Part shown: positions 15,903 to 23,879 of the stretch, in pieces
How the letters are laid out: every line of letters starts with the position of its first letter
Numbering within the stretch: the stretch's first letter is position 1
Source: Streptomyces sp. NBC_01428
GTDB lineage: Bacteria; Actinomycetota; Actinomycetes; Streptomycetales; Streptomycetaceae
Direction of reading: 5' to 3'
Assembly (NCBI RefSeq): GCF_036231965.1
Contig: NZ_CP109499.1
Coordinates: forward strand, 4,836,001-4,900,000
DNA length: 64,000 bases
Made by a program: the position numbers and the translations under genes
Notes under the pieces: generated by a model
Told to the model about the DNA's origin: nothing
Database searches by the model: none
Seen by the model: the letters and a program-made list of their open reading frames with translations, nothing else

Positions 15903-16556
15903 TCAGCAACTCTTCTTGGCGGAGGGCGTCGGCACGGGCTGGGCCAGGACGGTCAGCGCCTTGTCGGCGTCCTCTTTTGTCGTGAGGGTCTTGAAGCCGT
16001 TGCCGATGATGAGGTCGACGGTGGTCGCCTGCTTCCGGCCGTCGGTCTTCAGCTGGGCGCCGGAGAGCTGGGTGTTGAGGACAGGGAGCGCGGCCCGGTC
16101 GGCGTCCTTGGCGCCGAGCAGCAGCCCCGCGCCCTCGACCTTCTTGTCGTAGGCGGCGGTGGCGTTGCCCACGTCACCGATCTTGAAGCCGCGTTTCTTC
16201 AGTTCGTCCGCGGTCTGCTTGGCGAGCCCGCTGCGGGGCGTCGCGTTGAGGACGTTCACGGTGATCTGGCCCGGCTTCGGAAGGGTGCCCGCGACCGCGG
16301 CCGCCGCGGAGGCCTTCGCCGCCGGGGAGGCCTTGGACCCGCAGTCCGCCTTCGTGCCCGCGGCGCTGGCCTTGCCGCCACCGGTGAAGACGTCGATGAG
16401 CTGCAGGGTTCCCCACCCGATCAGCCCGAGTGCGGCGACGGAGGCGACGACCAGGAACGCGAGCCTGCGGCGCCCCCGGGGTCGGCGCATCCGCGGGTAC
16501 TTGTCCCCCGTGATCCGGTACTGGCCACCCATGCCAGGGGGAGTGAGCATGCTCAT
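15903..16556 (-). CDS. Membrane-anchored LytR_C-domain protein
   Basis: 217 aa. A basic cytoplasmic start (RMRRPRGRRR) precedes one transmembrane helix (LAFLVVASVAALGLIGWGTL, residues 32-51), then an Ala/Lys linker and a LytR C-terminal domain (residues 95-205: ITVNVLNATPRSGLAKQTAD, LKKRGFKIGDVGNA, VDLIIGNGFKTL). This domain occurs alone or behind LytR-CpsA-Psr phosphotransferases that attach glycopolymers to peptidoglycan; here the catalytic domain is absent. It faces the cell wall. ATG 16556 or 16550 may be used. Confidence 0.85.
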   Translation of the reverse strand: MSMLTPPGMGGQYRITGDKYPRMRRPRGRRRLAFLVVASVAALGLIGWGTLQLIDVFTGGGKASAAGTKADCGSKASPAAKASAAAAVAGTLPKPGQITVNVLNATPRSGLAKQTADELKKRGFKIGDVGNATAAYDKKVEGAGLLLGAKDADRAALPVLNTQLSGAQLKTDGRKQATTVDLIIGNGFKTLTTKEDADKALTVLAQPVPTPSAKKSC

Positions 16557-16646
16557 GGGCGCAGCGTAGTGCGCCCGGACGGCGATGCCTACTAAATGAT
16601 CATTGCTCGGCGCTCAGTTCAACCCATTGGGGTCAAGCCGTGGCCA

Positions 16647-16943
16647 TTAGTCCAGTTCAAGGACGCGCGCGTGCAGCACCTGGCGCTGTTGGAGCGCGGC
16701 GCGGACGGCGCGGTGCAGGCCGTCCTCCAGGTACAGATCGCCCTGCCACTTGACGACGTGGGCGAAGAGGTCGCCGTAGAAGGTGGAGTCCTCGGCGAGG
16801 AGGGTCTCCAGGTCCAGCTGGCCCTTGGTCGTCACGAGCTGATCGAGGCGGACCGGGCGCGGCGCGACGTCCGCCCACTGCCGGGTGCTTTCCCGGCCGT
16901 GGTCGGGGTACGGCCGGCCGTTTCCGATGCGCTTGAAGATCAC
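16647..16943 (-). CDS. Conserved 98-aa protein with ParB-like signature
   Basis: Starts with GTG 16943 (IFKRIGNGRPYPDHG). The C-terminal part, FYGDLFAHVVKWQGDLYLED followed by GLHRAVRAAL, resembles the strand-Asp/Glu-G-x-HR-helix element of ParB/sulfiredoxin folds, which bind nucleotides or act as nucleases. It is far shorter than ParB and lacks a DNA-binding region. Actinobacteria-wide conservation is from memory. It converges on nothing and diverges from the HerA-like gene 105 bp away. Function unknown. Confidence 0.75.
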   Translation of the reverse strand: MIFKRIGNGRPYPDHGRESTRQWADVAPRPVRLDQLVTTKGQLDLETLLAEDSTFYGDLFAHVVKWQGDLYLEDGLHRAVRAALQQRQVLHARVLELD

Positions 16944-17048
16944 ACGGAAAGCCTACCGGTCAAGACCTTCCGGGCGCAGCCACGGCGACGGAGTGCGACG
17001 CTGGAAAAGCCGCCGCAAAGCCGTGCAAACCGGAAACAGGGGTCTGAT

Positions 17049-18683
17049 ATGAGTGACAGCGAGACCGTGCCGTCGGCTGCCGCTGGGGCCGGTCCCGAGG
17101 GGCCCGGCGGCGCCCCCGCACTCCCGCAGGAGGCCCTGGAGATCGCCGCCGGCTACGCCTTCGCCGGGCCGGCGCTCGACCTCGGCGCGCTGCTCTGGGA
17201 CGGAGCCTGTCTGCCCGACGCGCAGATCCGCGTGCCGCTGCCGATGCTCAACCGGCACGGTCTGGTCGCGGGCGCCACCGGCACCGGCAAGACCAAGACG
17301 CTCCAGCTCATCGCCGAACAGCTGTCGGCGCAGGGCGTTCCGGTGTTCCTCGCCGACGTCAAGGGCGACGTCTCGGGGATCTCGGTGCCGGGCGAACCCG
17401 GGGACAAGGTCCGGGAACGGGCCGCGGAGGTCCACCAGGAGTGGACGCCGGGCGGCTGCCCCGCTGAGTTCTACGCGCTCGGCGGCCTCGGCCACGGCAT
17501 CCCCCTGCGCGCCACCGTCACCAGCTTCGGACCGGTCCTGCTCGCCAAGGTGCTCCAGCTCAACCAGACCCAGGAGCAGTCGCTCGGCCTGATCTTCCAC
17601 TACGCCGACCAGAAGGGCCTGGAGCTCGTCGACCTCAAGGACCTGCGCGCGGTCGTCGCCTTCCTGACCTCGGACGAGGGCAAGCAGGAGCTGAAGGGGA
17701 TCGGCGGACTCTCCACCGCCACGGCGGGCGTCATCCTGCGCTCCCTCACCGCCTTCGAGGCGCAGGGCATGAGCCCCTTCTTCGGTGAGCCGGAGTTCGA
17801 CACGAGCGAGCTGACCCGGACGGCACAGGACGGCCGGGGCGTCGTGTCGGTCCTCGAACTGCCCGCCGTGCAGGACAAGCCGCAGCTCTTCTCGACCTTC
17901 CTCATGTGGCTGCTCGCCGACCTCTTCCACGACCTCCCGGAGGTCGGCGACTCGGACAAGCCGAAGCTCGTCTTCTTCTTCGACGAGGCCCATCTGCTCT
18001 TCGACGACGCGTCCAAGGCGTTCCTCGACTCCATCACCCGGACCGTCCGGCTGATTCGCTCGAAAGGGGTCGGCGTCTTCTTCGTGACGCAGACGCCGAA
18101 GGACGTGCCCGGTGATGTCCTCGCCCAGCTCGGCAACCGCGTCCAGCACGCGCTGCGCGCCTTCACGCCGGACGACCAGAAGGCGTTGAAGGCGACGGTG
18201 AAGACGTTCCCCAACTCCCCGTACGACCTCGAAGAGGTGCTGACCGGCCTCGGCACCGGCGAGGCCGTCGTCACCGTGCTGAGCGAGAAGGGCGCCCCGA
18301 CGCCGGTCGCCGCGACCCGGCTGCGGGCACCGCGGTCGCTGATGGGGCCGGTGGCGCCGGACGCGCTCGACCGGGCGGTCCAGGCGTCGCCGCTGCACGG
18401 CCGCTACGCGCAGGCGGTGGACCGGGAGTCGGCCTACGAGAAGCTCACGGCCGCGCAGGCCGCCGGCGCCGCGGCGGCCGGTACCGCCGGGCGGGGCGAG
18501 CAGGAGGCTCCGCGGCCCGCGCGCTCCGGCGGCGGCCGGAGCCGGGCGCCGAAGGAGGACGCCTCGGTCGTCGAGCAGGTCGTCGGCAGCGGGATGTTCA
18601 AGTCGCTGGCGCGGTCGGTGGGCACCCAGATCGGACGGGAGATCACCCGGTCGCTCTTCGGGACGGCCCGCAGGCGGCGGTAG
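17049..18683 (+). CDS. HerA-like helicase/ATPase (DUF853 family)
   Basis: 544 aa, cytoplasmic. Walker A GATGTGKT at residues 75-82, Walker B VFFFDEAHLL around 308-317 with Asp312/Glu313, then FFVTQTPKDVP, a sensor motif typical of the HerA/FtsK group. An Ala/Gly-rich linker (475-510) leads to a basic C-terminal tail (GREITRSLFGTARRRR). These proteins form hexamers that move along DNA; the role of the DUF853 branch is unclear. ATG 17049 has only a weak GGGG upstream. No nuclease partner such as NurA adjoins it. Confidence 0.9.
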   Translation: MSDSETVPSAAAGAGPEGPGGAPALPQEALEIAAGYAFAGPALDLGALLWDGACLPDAQIRVPLPMLNRHGLVAGATGTGKTKTLQLIAEQLSAQGVPVFLADVKGDVSGISVPGEPGDKVRERAAEVHQEWTPGGCPAEFYALGGLGHGIPLRATVTSFGPVLLAKVLQLNQTQEQSLGLIFHYADQKGLELVDLKDLRAVVAFLTSDEGKQELKGIGGLSTATAGVILRSLTAFEAQGMSPFFGEPEFDTSELTRTAQDGRGVVSVLELPAVQDKPQLFSTFLMWLLADLFHDLPEVGDSDKPKLVFFFDEAHLLFDDASKAFLDSITRTVRLIRSKGVGVFFVTQTPKDVPGDVLAQLGNRVQHALRAFTPDDQKALKATVKTFPNSPYDLEEVLTGLGTGEAVVTVLSEKGAPTPVAATRLRAPRSLMGPVAPDALDRAVQASPLHGRYAQAVDRESAYEKLTAAQAAGAAAAGTAGRGEQEAPRPARSGGGRSRAPKEDASVVEQVVGSGMFKSLARSVGTQIGREITRSLFGTARRRR

Positions 18684-18716
18684 CGCGCGGCGGGTGAAGC
18701 GCGGCGCGACAGCGCC

Positions 18717-18750
18717 GGAGGCGGCCGTCCCGGGCGGGGCGGCCGCCTCC
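18717..18750 (+). terminator. Hairpin after the HerA-like gene
   Basis: GGAGGCGGCCG (18717-18727) and CGGCCGCCTCC (18740-18750), a perfect 11-bp stem with a 12-base loop, 33 bp past the stop and directly before the convergent 49-aa gene. Confidence 0.65.
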
Positions 18751-18755
18751 TGGTG

Positions 18756-18905
18756 TCAGGTGCGCGGGGTGTCCGGGGGCGAGCCCGGGTGCTGTTCGTC
18801 CGGGTCCGGGCGCGGCACGGGGCGCGGATTCGGTTCGGGGGCGTGATCGCGGGCTGCTTCCGCGCGCAGAAGGGCGCGCAGGACCGCGTACGGGTCCGTG
18901 GGCAT
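18756..18905 (-). CDS. Small protein, 49 aa, Pro-rich tail
   Basis: Translates as MPTDPYAVLRALLRAEAARD followed by a Pro/Arg-rich tail ending DTPRT. The first 20 residues form an amphipathic helix; the rest is probably unstructured. AGGA lies five nt before ATG 18905 and third positions are strongly GC-biased. The MPTDPYAVLRALLRAEA opening is, to my recollection, conserved among Streptomyces. It converges with the HerA-like gene across a hairpin. Function unknown. Confidence 0.55.
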   Translation of the reverse strand: MPTDPYAVLRALLRAEAARDHAPEPNPRPVPRPDPDEQHPGSPPDTPRT

Positions 18906-19060
18906 GGGGGTCCTGTCCTGTTCCTCGGTTCCGGGACGGTGGTGCGCGGGGATGGCGGCACGCCGTGATGCCGGAAGGCGGGACTACCGGGGTTCGCTGG
19001 TGAGAGACCGGGCCGGGGGCTCGGGCCTGGGGCCGGGGCCGATCGGCGGGGCCGGATCCG

Positions 19061-19489
19061 TCAGCAGCGCAGGACCACGCAGCGGAGCGTGTTCAGCGTG
19101 GGCGAGGGGACGGGAGCGGGGCCGGTGGGCGCGGCTGCCCGTGGGGGGCGGGGGTGTCGTCCCGAGGGGCGCGGGGCGGCCGGGCGCGGTGGTGCGAGGG
19201 GCCGGTGGGCCTGGCGGTGCGGCGGGCGGAGCGCCGTGTCGGGCACGTCGTGCTCCGCGGCGCCCTCAGCGCCGCCGGAGACGGCGGCGACGGACGCCAT
19301 CGGCGCGGTGAACGCCTCCGGGTGCGGGCCCGTCGCGAGCAGCGCGACGACGAGCAGGACGAGGATCCGGGCGACCTTGTTCCGGGCCCCCGTGTTCGGT
19401 CCGTTCCTTCCGGCGCGAGCCCCTCCCCGCGTCCGCCCGCGGCGGCGCAGCGGGTGCGGGCGGCGCGGGGTGGGGCTCATGAGCGTCAT
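19061..19489 (-). CDS. Putative secreted/membrane protein, Pro/Arg-rich
   Basis: 142 aa. An Arg-rich N-terminus is followed by one hydrophobic segment (VARILVLLVVALLATG, about residues 39-54), then AFTAPMASVAAVSGG, which could be a cleavage site; the rest is Pro/Arg/His-rich and ends TLRCVVLRC with two Cys. The short acidic element EHDVPDTALRPP stands out. No family recognised. The gene ends 60 bp after the start of the preceding region's last hairpin and is followed by a gap. Coding is moderately supported by frame and codon bias. Confidence 0.5.
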   Translation of the reverse strand: MTLMSPTPRRPHPLRRRGRTRGGARAGRNGPNTGARNKVARILVLLVVALLATGPHPEAFTAPMASVAAVSGGAEGAAEHDVPDTALRPPHRQAHRPLAPPRPAAPRPSGRHPRPPRAAAPTGPAPVPSPTLNTLRCVVLRC

Positions 19490-19552
19490 GTCCCCACCGG
19501 AGGCGGGGAGCTCACCGGGTCGGTGGCGAGATGCACCCGGTCGGCGTACACC

Positions 19553-20152
19553 TCAGAGGGAGCGGGGGATCGCCCGGGCGCCGGAGCGGATGCGGAACGC
19601 GACGATGATCTCGGTGATGCCGACCGCGACGAGCCAGATCCCGCCGACCACCGTCAGGACGGCGACGGATTCGAACGGCGACACGATCAGCACGACGCCC
19701 GCGAGGAAGCTGATGATCCCGAGGACGATCTGCCAGCCGCGGGCCGGCACGCTCGGGTCCGACGCGGCCGCCAGGGTCTGGGTGATGCCGCGGAACAGCC
19801 AGCCGATGCCGATCCACAGGGCGAGCAGCAGGATCGACTGCGTCGCGCCCCGGAAGCAGAAGAGGCCGAGCACGATCGACAGGGCGCCGCTGATGAAGGC
19901 CATCACGCGCAGCGAGGTCGCCACATGGGTGCCGAACGCGGCGACGAGCTGGAGGATGCCGCTGACGACCAGGTAGAGGCCGAAGAGGATGCCCGCGACG
20001 AGGAGGGAGGCACCGGGCCAGACCAGGACGATGACGCCGAGCGCCAGGGCCGCGACACCGGCGGCGAGGACGGCCTGCCAGGCACTGCGCGAGAGCAGGT
20101 GCAGCGGCCCTTCGAGGAGGGGGCCGTCCGGATCGATGGTTGCCTGGGTCAT
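19553..20152 (-). CDS. HdeD-family membrane protein
   Basis: 199 aa with six regularly spaced transmembrane segments (for example ALALGVIVLVWPGASLLVAG, GILFGLYLVVSGILQLVAAF and GIISFLAGVVLIVSPFESVA). The doubled pattern V-x-V-L-x-P...V-x-G-I-x-x-L-V matches HdeD (DUF308), linked in enterobacteria to acid resistance; the role in Streptomyces is not established. ATG 20152 begins MTQATIDPDGPLLEG. Confidence 0.88.
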   Translation of the reverse strand: MTQATIDPDGPLLEGPLHLLSRSAWQAVLAAGVAALALGVIVLVWPGASLLVAGILFGLYLVVSGILQLVAAFGTHVATSLRVMAFISGALSIVLGLFCFRGATQSILLLALWIGIGWLFRGITQTLAAASDPSVPARGWQIVLGIISFLAGVVLIVSPFESVAVLTVVGGIWLVAVGITEIIVAFRIRSGARAIPRSL

Positions 20153-20246
20153 GGGCCCATGCTGTGAACGGGCGGGGCGGGGAGCCACCGGGGTGACCCG
20201 AACGGGTTCCGCCCGCCGGAGAACGCGTGCCGGGCCGGGCGCGTGG

Positions 20247-20326
20247 ATTTCAGCCCCTCCGGCGTTTGAGGAGCGGGGTCCGGGGCGGAGCCCCGGGTAC
20301 GGGACGGGCAGGGGCGGAGGGGGCGA
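20247..20326 (+). repeat. Dispersed Streptomyces intergenic repeat, copy 2
   Basis: Nearly identical to 2647-2725, in the same orientation, with GGTCCGGGGCGGAGCCCCGG forming a hairpin. It lies between two minus-strand genes (HdeD and the HhH-GPD protein). Confidence 0.8.
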
Positions 20327-20393
20327 AGAGAGGTCTGTTCACGGGGCCGGCACCGGCGCCGGAGAGGGGGAACCCCGGTTCACGGGGACCCGG

Positions 20394-20987
20394 TCACTTG
20401 CCGGAGGCCTTCGCCGCCTTGGCCGCCGCCTTCATCTCCTGCTTGTGCGCCCGCACCTTCGTCAACGACTCCGGCCCGGTGATGTCGGCGACGGAGCGGA
20501 AGGACTTGGCCTCGCCGTAGGGGCCCGCCGCCTCCCGCCACCCCGCCGGCCGCACCCCGAGCTGCTTGCCGAGCAGCGCCAGGAAGATCTGGGCCTTCTG
20601 GGCACCGAAGCCGGGGAGGTCCTTGAGGCGGCGGAGCAGCTCCGCGCCGTCGTCGGCGTCCTTCCAGACGGCGGAGGCGTCCCCGTCGTAGTGCTCGACG
20701 AGGTACTGGCACAGCTGGTGGATCCGCTTGCCCATGGAACCGGGGTACCGGTGCACGGCGGGCTTGGCGGAGAGCAGTTCGGCGAACTTCTCCGGGTCGT
20801 ACGACGCGATCTCGTGGGCGTCGAGATCGTCCGACCCCATCCGCTGCGCGATCGTGTACGGCCCCGCGAAGGCCCACTCCATCGGCACCTGCTGGTCCAG
20901 CAGCATGCCGATCAGGGCGGCGAGCGGACTGCGGCCGAGGAGCTCGTCGGCTTCGGGCTGCTGGGCGAGGTGAAGAGTGACGTCCAT
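20394..20987 (-). CDS. HhH-GPD-type base-excision DNA glycosylase
   Basis: 197 aa. An endonuclease III/AlkA-like helical fold is indicated by LIGMLLDQQVPMEWAFAGPY near residue 25 and the helix-hairpin-helix RRLKDLPGFGAQKAQIFLAL around residues 118-137. The protein is shorter than typical Nth or MutY and has no Fe-S Cys cluster. A Lys-rich tail (KMKAAAKAAKASGK-type) ends it. It probably removes damaged bases, but specificity is unknown. ATG 20987 starts MDVTLHLAQQPEADEL. Confidence 0.85.
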   Translation of the reverse strand: MDVTLHLAQQPEADELLGRSPLAALIGMLLDQQVPMEWAFAGPYTIAQRMGSDDLDAHEIASYDPEKFAELLSAKPAVHRYPGSMGKRIHQLCQYLVEHYDGDASAVWKDADDGAELLRRLKDLPGFGAQKAQIFLALLGKQLGVRPAGWREAAGPYGEAKSFRSVADITGPESLTKVRAHKQEMKAAAKAAKASGK

Positions 20988-21084
20988 GGACCGATGATCC
21001 CGCGTGCGGGGACGGGCCGCTCGGTCGCCACCGCCCGGGTCCACGGGGCCCTCACCAGGCACGTACGATCTCGGGGCATGCTAG

Positions 21085-21103
21085 TTAGGTGAGCCTAACC
21101 TGA
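21085..21103 (+). promoter_or_regulatory. Iron box (DmdR1/DtxR-type operator) before the acylase gene
   Basis: TTAGGTGAGCCTAACCTGA, a close match to the 19-bp DtxR/DmdR consensus TTAGGTTAGGCTAACCTAA, ends 18 nt before the GTG of the acylase gene. Such boxes repress siderophore genes when iron is plentiful. Confidence 0.85.
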
Positions 21104-21121
21104 GAAGAGTGGGGACGGATC

Positions 21122-23185
21122 GTGACCGCCGAGATCTACCGTGACGCCTGGGGCATCCCGCACCTGCGTGCCGAGAGCGCGCAGGAACTGGCGCACGCCC
21201 AGGGACGGGTCACGGCCGTGGACCGGGCCTGGCAGCTGGAGGTCGAACGGCACCGCTCACAGGGCACCTCGGCCGCGTTCCTCGGCGCGGAGGCGGTGGG
21301 CTGGGACCGGTTCGCCCGGCAGGCCCGCCTCGACGACACGGCCCGGCGCTGCTTCGCGGCCCTGGAGGAGCGGGACCCCGAGACCGCCGCGTGGATCGTC
21401 GCGTACGTCGACGGGGTCAACGCCGGGCTGGCGGAAGGCGCCCGGCGCGCACCCGGGTTCGGCGCGACCGGGCTCGCCCCGGGCCGCTGGGAGCCGTGGA
21501 GCCCGCTCGGGGTCTGGCTCGGCACGCACATCCTCTTCGCCGGCTTCCCGGCGAAGCTGTGGCGCGAGGAGGTCGTGCGCCGGCTGGGCGCGGACGCGGT
21601 CGGCCTGTTCGCCATGGACGGCCCCGGCACGGCCGGCAGCAACGGCTGGCTGGTGAGCGGCGAGCGCACCGCGGGCGGGCACGCGCTCGTCGCCGGGGAC
21701 CCGCACCGCTACATCGAGGACCCCGGCGTCTACCAGCAGATACGTCTGGCCTGCCCGGAGTTCGACGTCGTCGGCATCGCGGTCCCCGGCATCCCGGGCA
21801 TCGCCCACTTCGCCCACACCGGCACGGTCGCCTGGGCCATCACCAACGCGATGGCCGACTACCAGGACCTCTACCGGGAGCGTCTGCGCAGGGCGGACGG
21901 CGGCGAAGTCGAGGCACTCGACCCGGACGGCGTGTGGCGGCCCGCCGCCCGGCACGTGGAGCGCGTGGAGGTGGCGGGGGGACCGTCCGTCGAGGTCGAG
22001 GTGGTCGAGACGGCCCGCGGACCCGTGGTGATCGGCGACGCCGGTGCCGGGGAGGGCGTCAGCCTCCGGTATCCACCGCGCGTCACCCACGACCTCGGCT
22101 TCGGCGCGCTCCTGCCGCTGCTGCGGGCCCGCCGGGTCGCCGACGTGGATCGCGCGTTCGACCAGTGGGCCGAGCCGGTGAACGTCGTGCAGGCCGCCGA
22201 CACCGAGGGCGGACTGCTGCACCGCGTCGCGGGCCGCGTCCCGGTGCGCGCCACGGACAACCGCGTGCGGATCGTGCCCGCCTGGGAGCCCAGGCACGCG
22301 TGGACGGGCTGGCACACGATGCCGTACGGCTCCGTCGAGGACGGTGTCGCGGTGATGGCGAACCAGCGCGGCCCCGCGGCCCCGCTCGGCATCGAGTTCG
22401 CCCCGCCGCACCGCGCCGCCCGGATCCGGCAACTCCTCTGCACTGGCGGCGGGTTGACGGCCTCGGACATGCCGGCCCTGCACATGGACACCCATCTCGC
22501 CTCCGCGGCACCCCTGTTGGACCGGCTCGCCGCCCTCGACCTGTCGGGCCCGGCCGCCGAGTTGAGGGACCGACTCCTGTGCTGGGACCGGCACATGGAC
22601 GCCGGAAGCACCGCGGCGGCGGCGTACGCGGAGCTGCGGAGCGCGGTCGTCCGGCGGCTCGCCGCCCACCCCGCGCTCGCCGTCCTCGCCGAGCCGCCCG
22701 CCTACCCGGACGTCTTCCTGCCCTGGCTCGCACTCACCCCCCGCGTCGGCCTCGCCCTCGAAAACCTGCTGACCGCACGGGAGTTGTACGGCATCGACCG
22801 CGACACCGTCGTGCGTGAGGCCGCCGAGGAGGTGGCCGCCCGGCCCACCGCACGCACCTGGGGCGACACCCACCGCCTCGCCCCGTGGCGCGCGCTCACC
22901 GACACCGCGTACGACGAACCGGCGCTCTCCGGCGACAACGACTGCGTGCTGTGCACCTCGTCGGTGCCCGGCGTCACCGACCTCAGCGCGCGCGGACCCG
23001 CCGCCCGCTACGTCTGGGACCTCGCCGACCGCGACGCCAGCCTCTGGGTCGTGCCCCTCGGCGCCGACGGCGTACCCGGCGCCCGCCACCACCGTGATCA
23101 ACTCGCCCTGTGGCTCGCCGGAGAACTCGCCCCGGTGACCACCGACTGGAAGACGCTGACCAAGGAGAGCGATGACGGCCACTGA
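21122..23185 (+). CDS. Penicillin-acylase family Ntn-hydrolase under iron control
   Basis: 687 aa. N-terminal IYRDAWGIPHLRAESAQEL and AHAQGRVTAVDRAWQLEV are typical of the acylase alpha part; the autoprocessing site is GSNGWLVSG with Ser173 as expected N-terminal nucleophile of the beta part. Relatives hydrolyse beta-lactam side chains, acyl-homoserine lactones or other amides. No signal peptide is seen, unusual for a family that is mostly periplasmic or secreted. GTG 21122 follows an iron box; the next gene overlaps it by 14 nt. A role in releasing or trimming acyl groups of a siderophore is inferred from that context. Confidence 0.9.
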   Translation: MTAEIYRDAWGIPHLRAESAQELAHAQGRVTAVDRAWQLEVERHRSQGTSAAFLGAEAVGWDRFARQARLDDTARRCFAALEERDPETAAWIVAYVDGVNAGLAEGARRAPGFGATGLAPGRWEPWSPLGVWLGTHILFAGFPAKLWREEVVRRLGADAVGLFAMDGPGTAGSNGWLVSGERTAGGHALVAGDPHRYIEDPGVYQQIRLACPEFDVVGIAVPGIPGIAHFAHTGTVAWAITNAMADYQDLYRERLRRADGGEVEALDPDGVWRPAARHVERVEVAGGPSVEVEVVETARGPVVIGDAGAGEGVSLRYPPRVTHDLGFGALLPLLRARRVADVDRAFDQWAEPVNVVQAADTEGGLLHRVAGRVPVRATDNRVRIVPAWEPRHAWTGWHTMPYGSVEDGVAVMANQRGPAAPLGIEFAPPHRAARIRQLLCTGGGLTASDMPALHMDTHLASAAPLLDRLAALDLSGPAAELRDRLLCWDRHMDAGSTAAAAYAELRSAVVRRLAAHPALAVLAEPPAYPDVFLPWLALTPRVGLALENLLTARELYGIDRDTVVREAAEEVAARPTARTWGDTHRLAPWRALTDTAYDEPALSGDNDCVLCTSSVPGVTDLSARGPAARYVWDLADRDASLWVVPLGADGVPGARHHRDQLALWLAGELAPVTTDWKTLTKESDDGH

Positions 23186-23837
23186 CACGACGGACACCGG
23201 AGCCACGACCACGGAGCCGTACGCCGCGGGCCGCGCCGCCGTGCACGAGCAGCCCGTCGAGGGCTTCGGCACGGTCCGGGTGCTGCCCGTCGACCCGCAC
23301 GCCGACCTCGACGTCGTCCACGCCTGGGTGAGCGCGGAGCGCGCCGCGTACTGGGGCATGACCGGGTTCACGCGGCAGCAGGTCCTGGAGACCTTCCTGC
23401 ACCTCGACGCGCTCGACACCCACCACGCCTTCCTCGCGGTCAAGGACGGCGTGCCGGCCGCGCTCTTCCAGACCTACGAACCCGGGGCCGACCGCGTCGG
23501 CGAGTGCTACGAGGTCGAGCCCGGCGACATCGGCATCCACCTGCTCATCGGCCCCCCGGCCCCCGGGAGCGGCCCCCTGCCGGGCTGGTCGGCGGCGCTG
23601 CTGGACGCGTTCACGGCGTACGCCCTGACCGGTCTCGGCCGGCGGCGCGTCGTCGTGGAACCCGACGCCCGCAACACCAAGGCCGTCGAACGGCTGACCC
23701 GGCAGGGCTTCGTGCCCGCCGGCGACATCGTGCTCCCCGAGATCGACCTGCCCGAGGTCCACCTGGCCGAGAAGCACGCCCGTCTCCTCTTCCTCACCCG
23801 CGCGTCCTTCGAGGAGGGTTCGCCCTCGGCGAGGTGA
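23172..23837 (+). CDS. GNAT acetyltransferase of siderophore-biosynthesis type
   Basis: 221 aa. It resembles the IucB/AlcB conserved domain: WVSAERAAYWGMTGFTRQQV, PGDIGIHLLIGPPAPGSGPL and RRVVVEPDARNTKAVERLTR, ending AEKHARLLFLTR. Members acylate hydroxylamines during hydroxamate siderophore assembly. ATG 23172 has AAGGAG upstream and overlaps the acylase gene, so translation is coupled and iron control is shared. No hydroxylase or NIS synthetase lies nearby; the main siderophore genes must be elsewhere. Confidence 0.88.
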   Translation: MTATDTTDTGATTTEPYAAGRAAVHEQPVEGFGTVRVLPVDPHADLDVVHAWVSAERAAYWGMTGFTRQQVLETFLHLDALDTHHAFLAVKDGVPAALFQTYEPGADRVGECYEVEPGDIGIHLLIGPPAPGSGPLPGWSAALLDAFTAYALTGLGRRRVVVEPDARNTKAVERLTRQGFVPAGDIVLPEIDLPEVHLAEKHARLLFLTRASFEEGSPSAR

Positions 23838-23879
23838 GCAGGACACCGCCCGGGTCCGTACGTAACCGAGACTCTGCCC

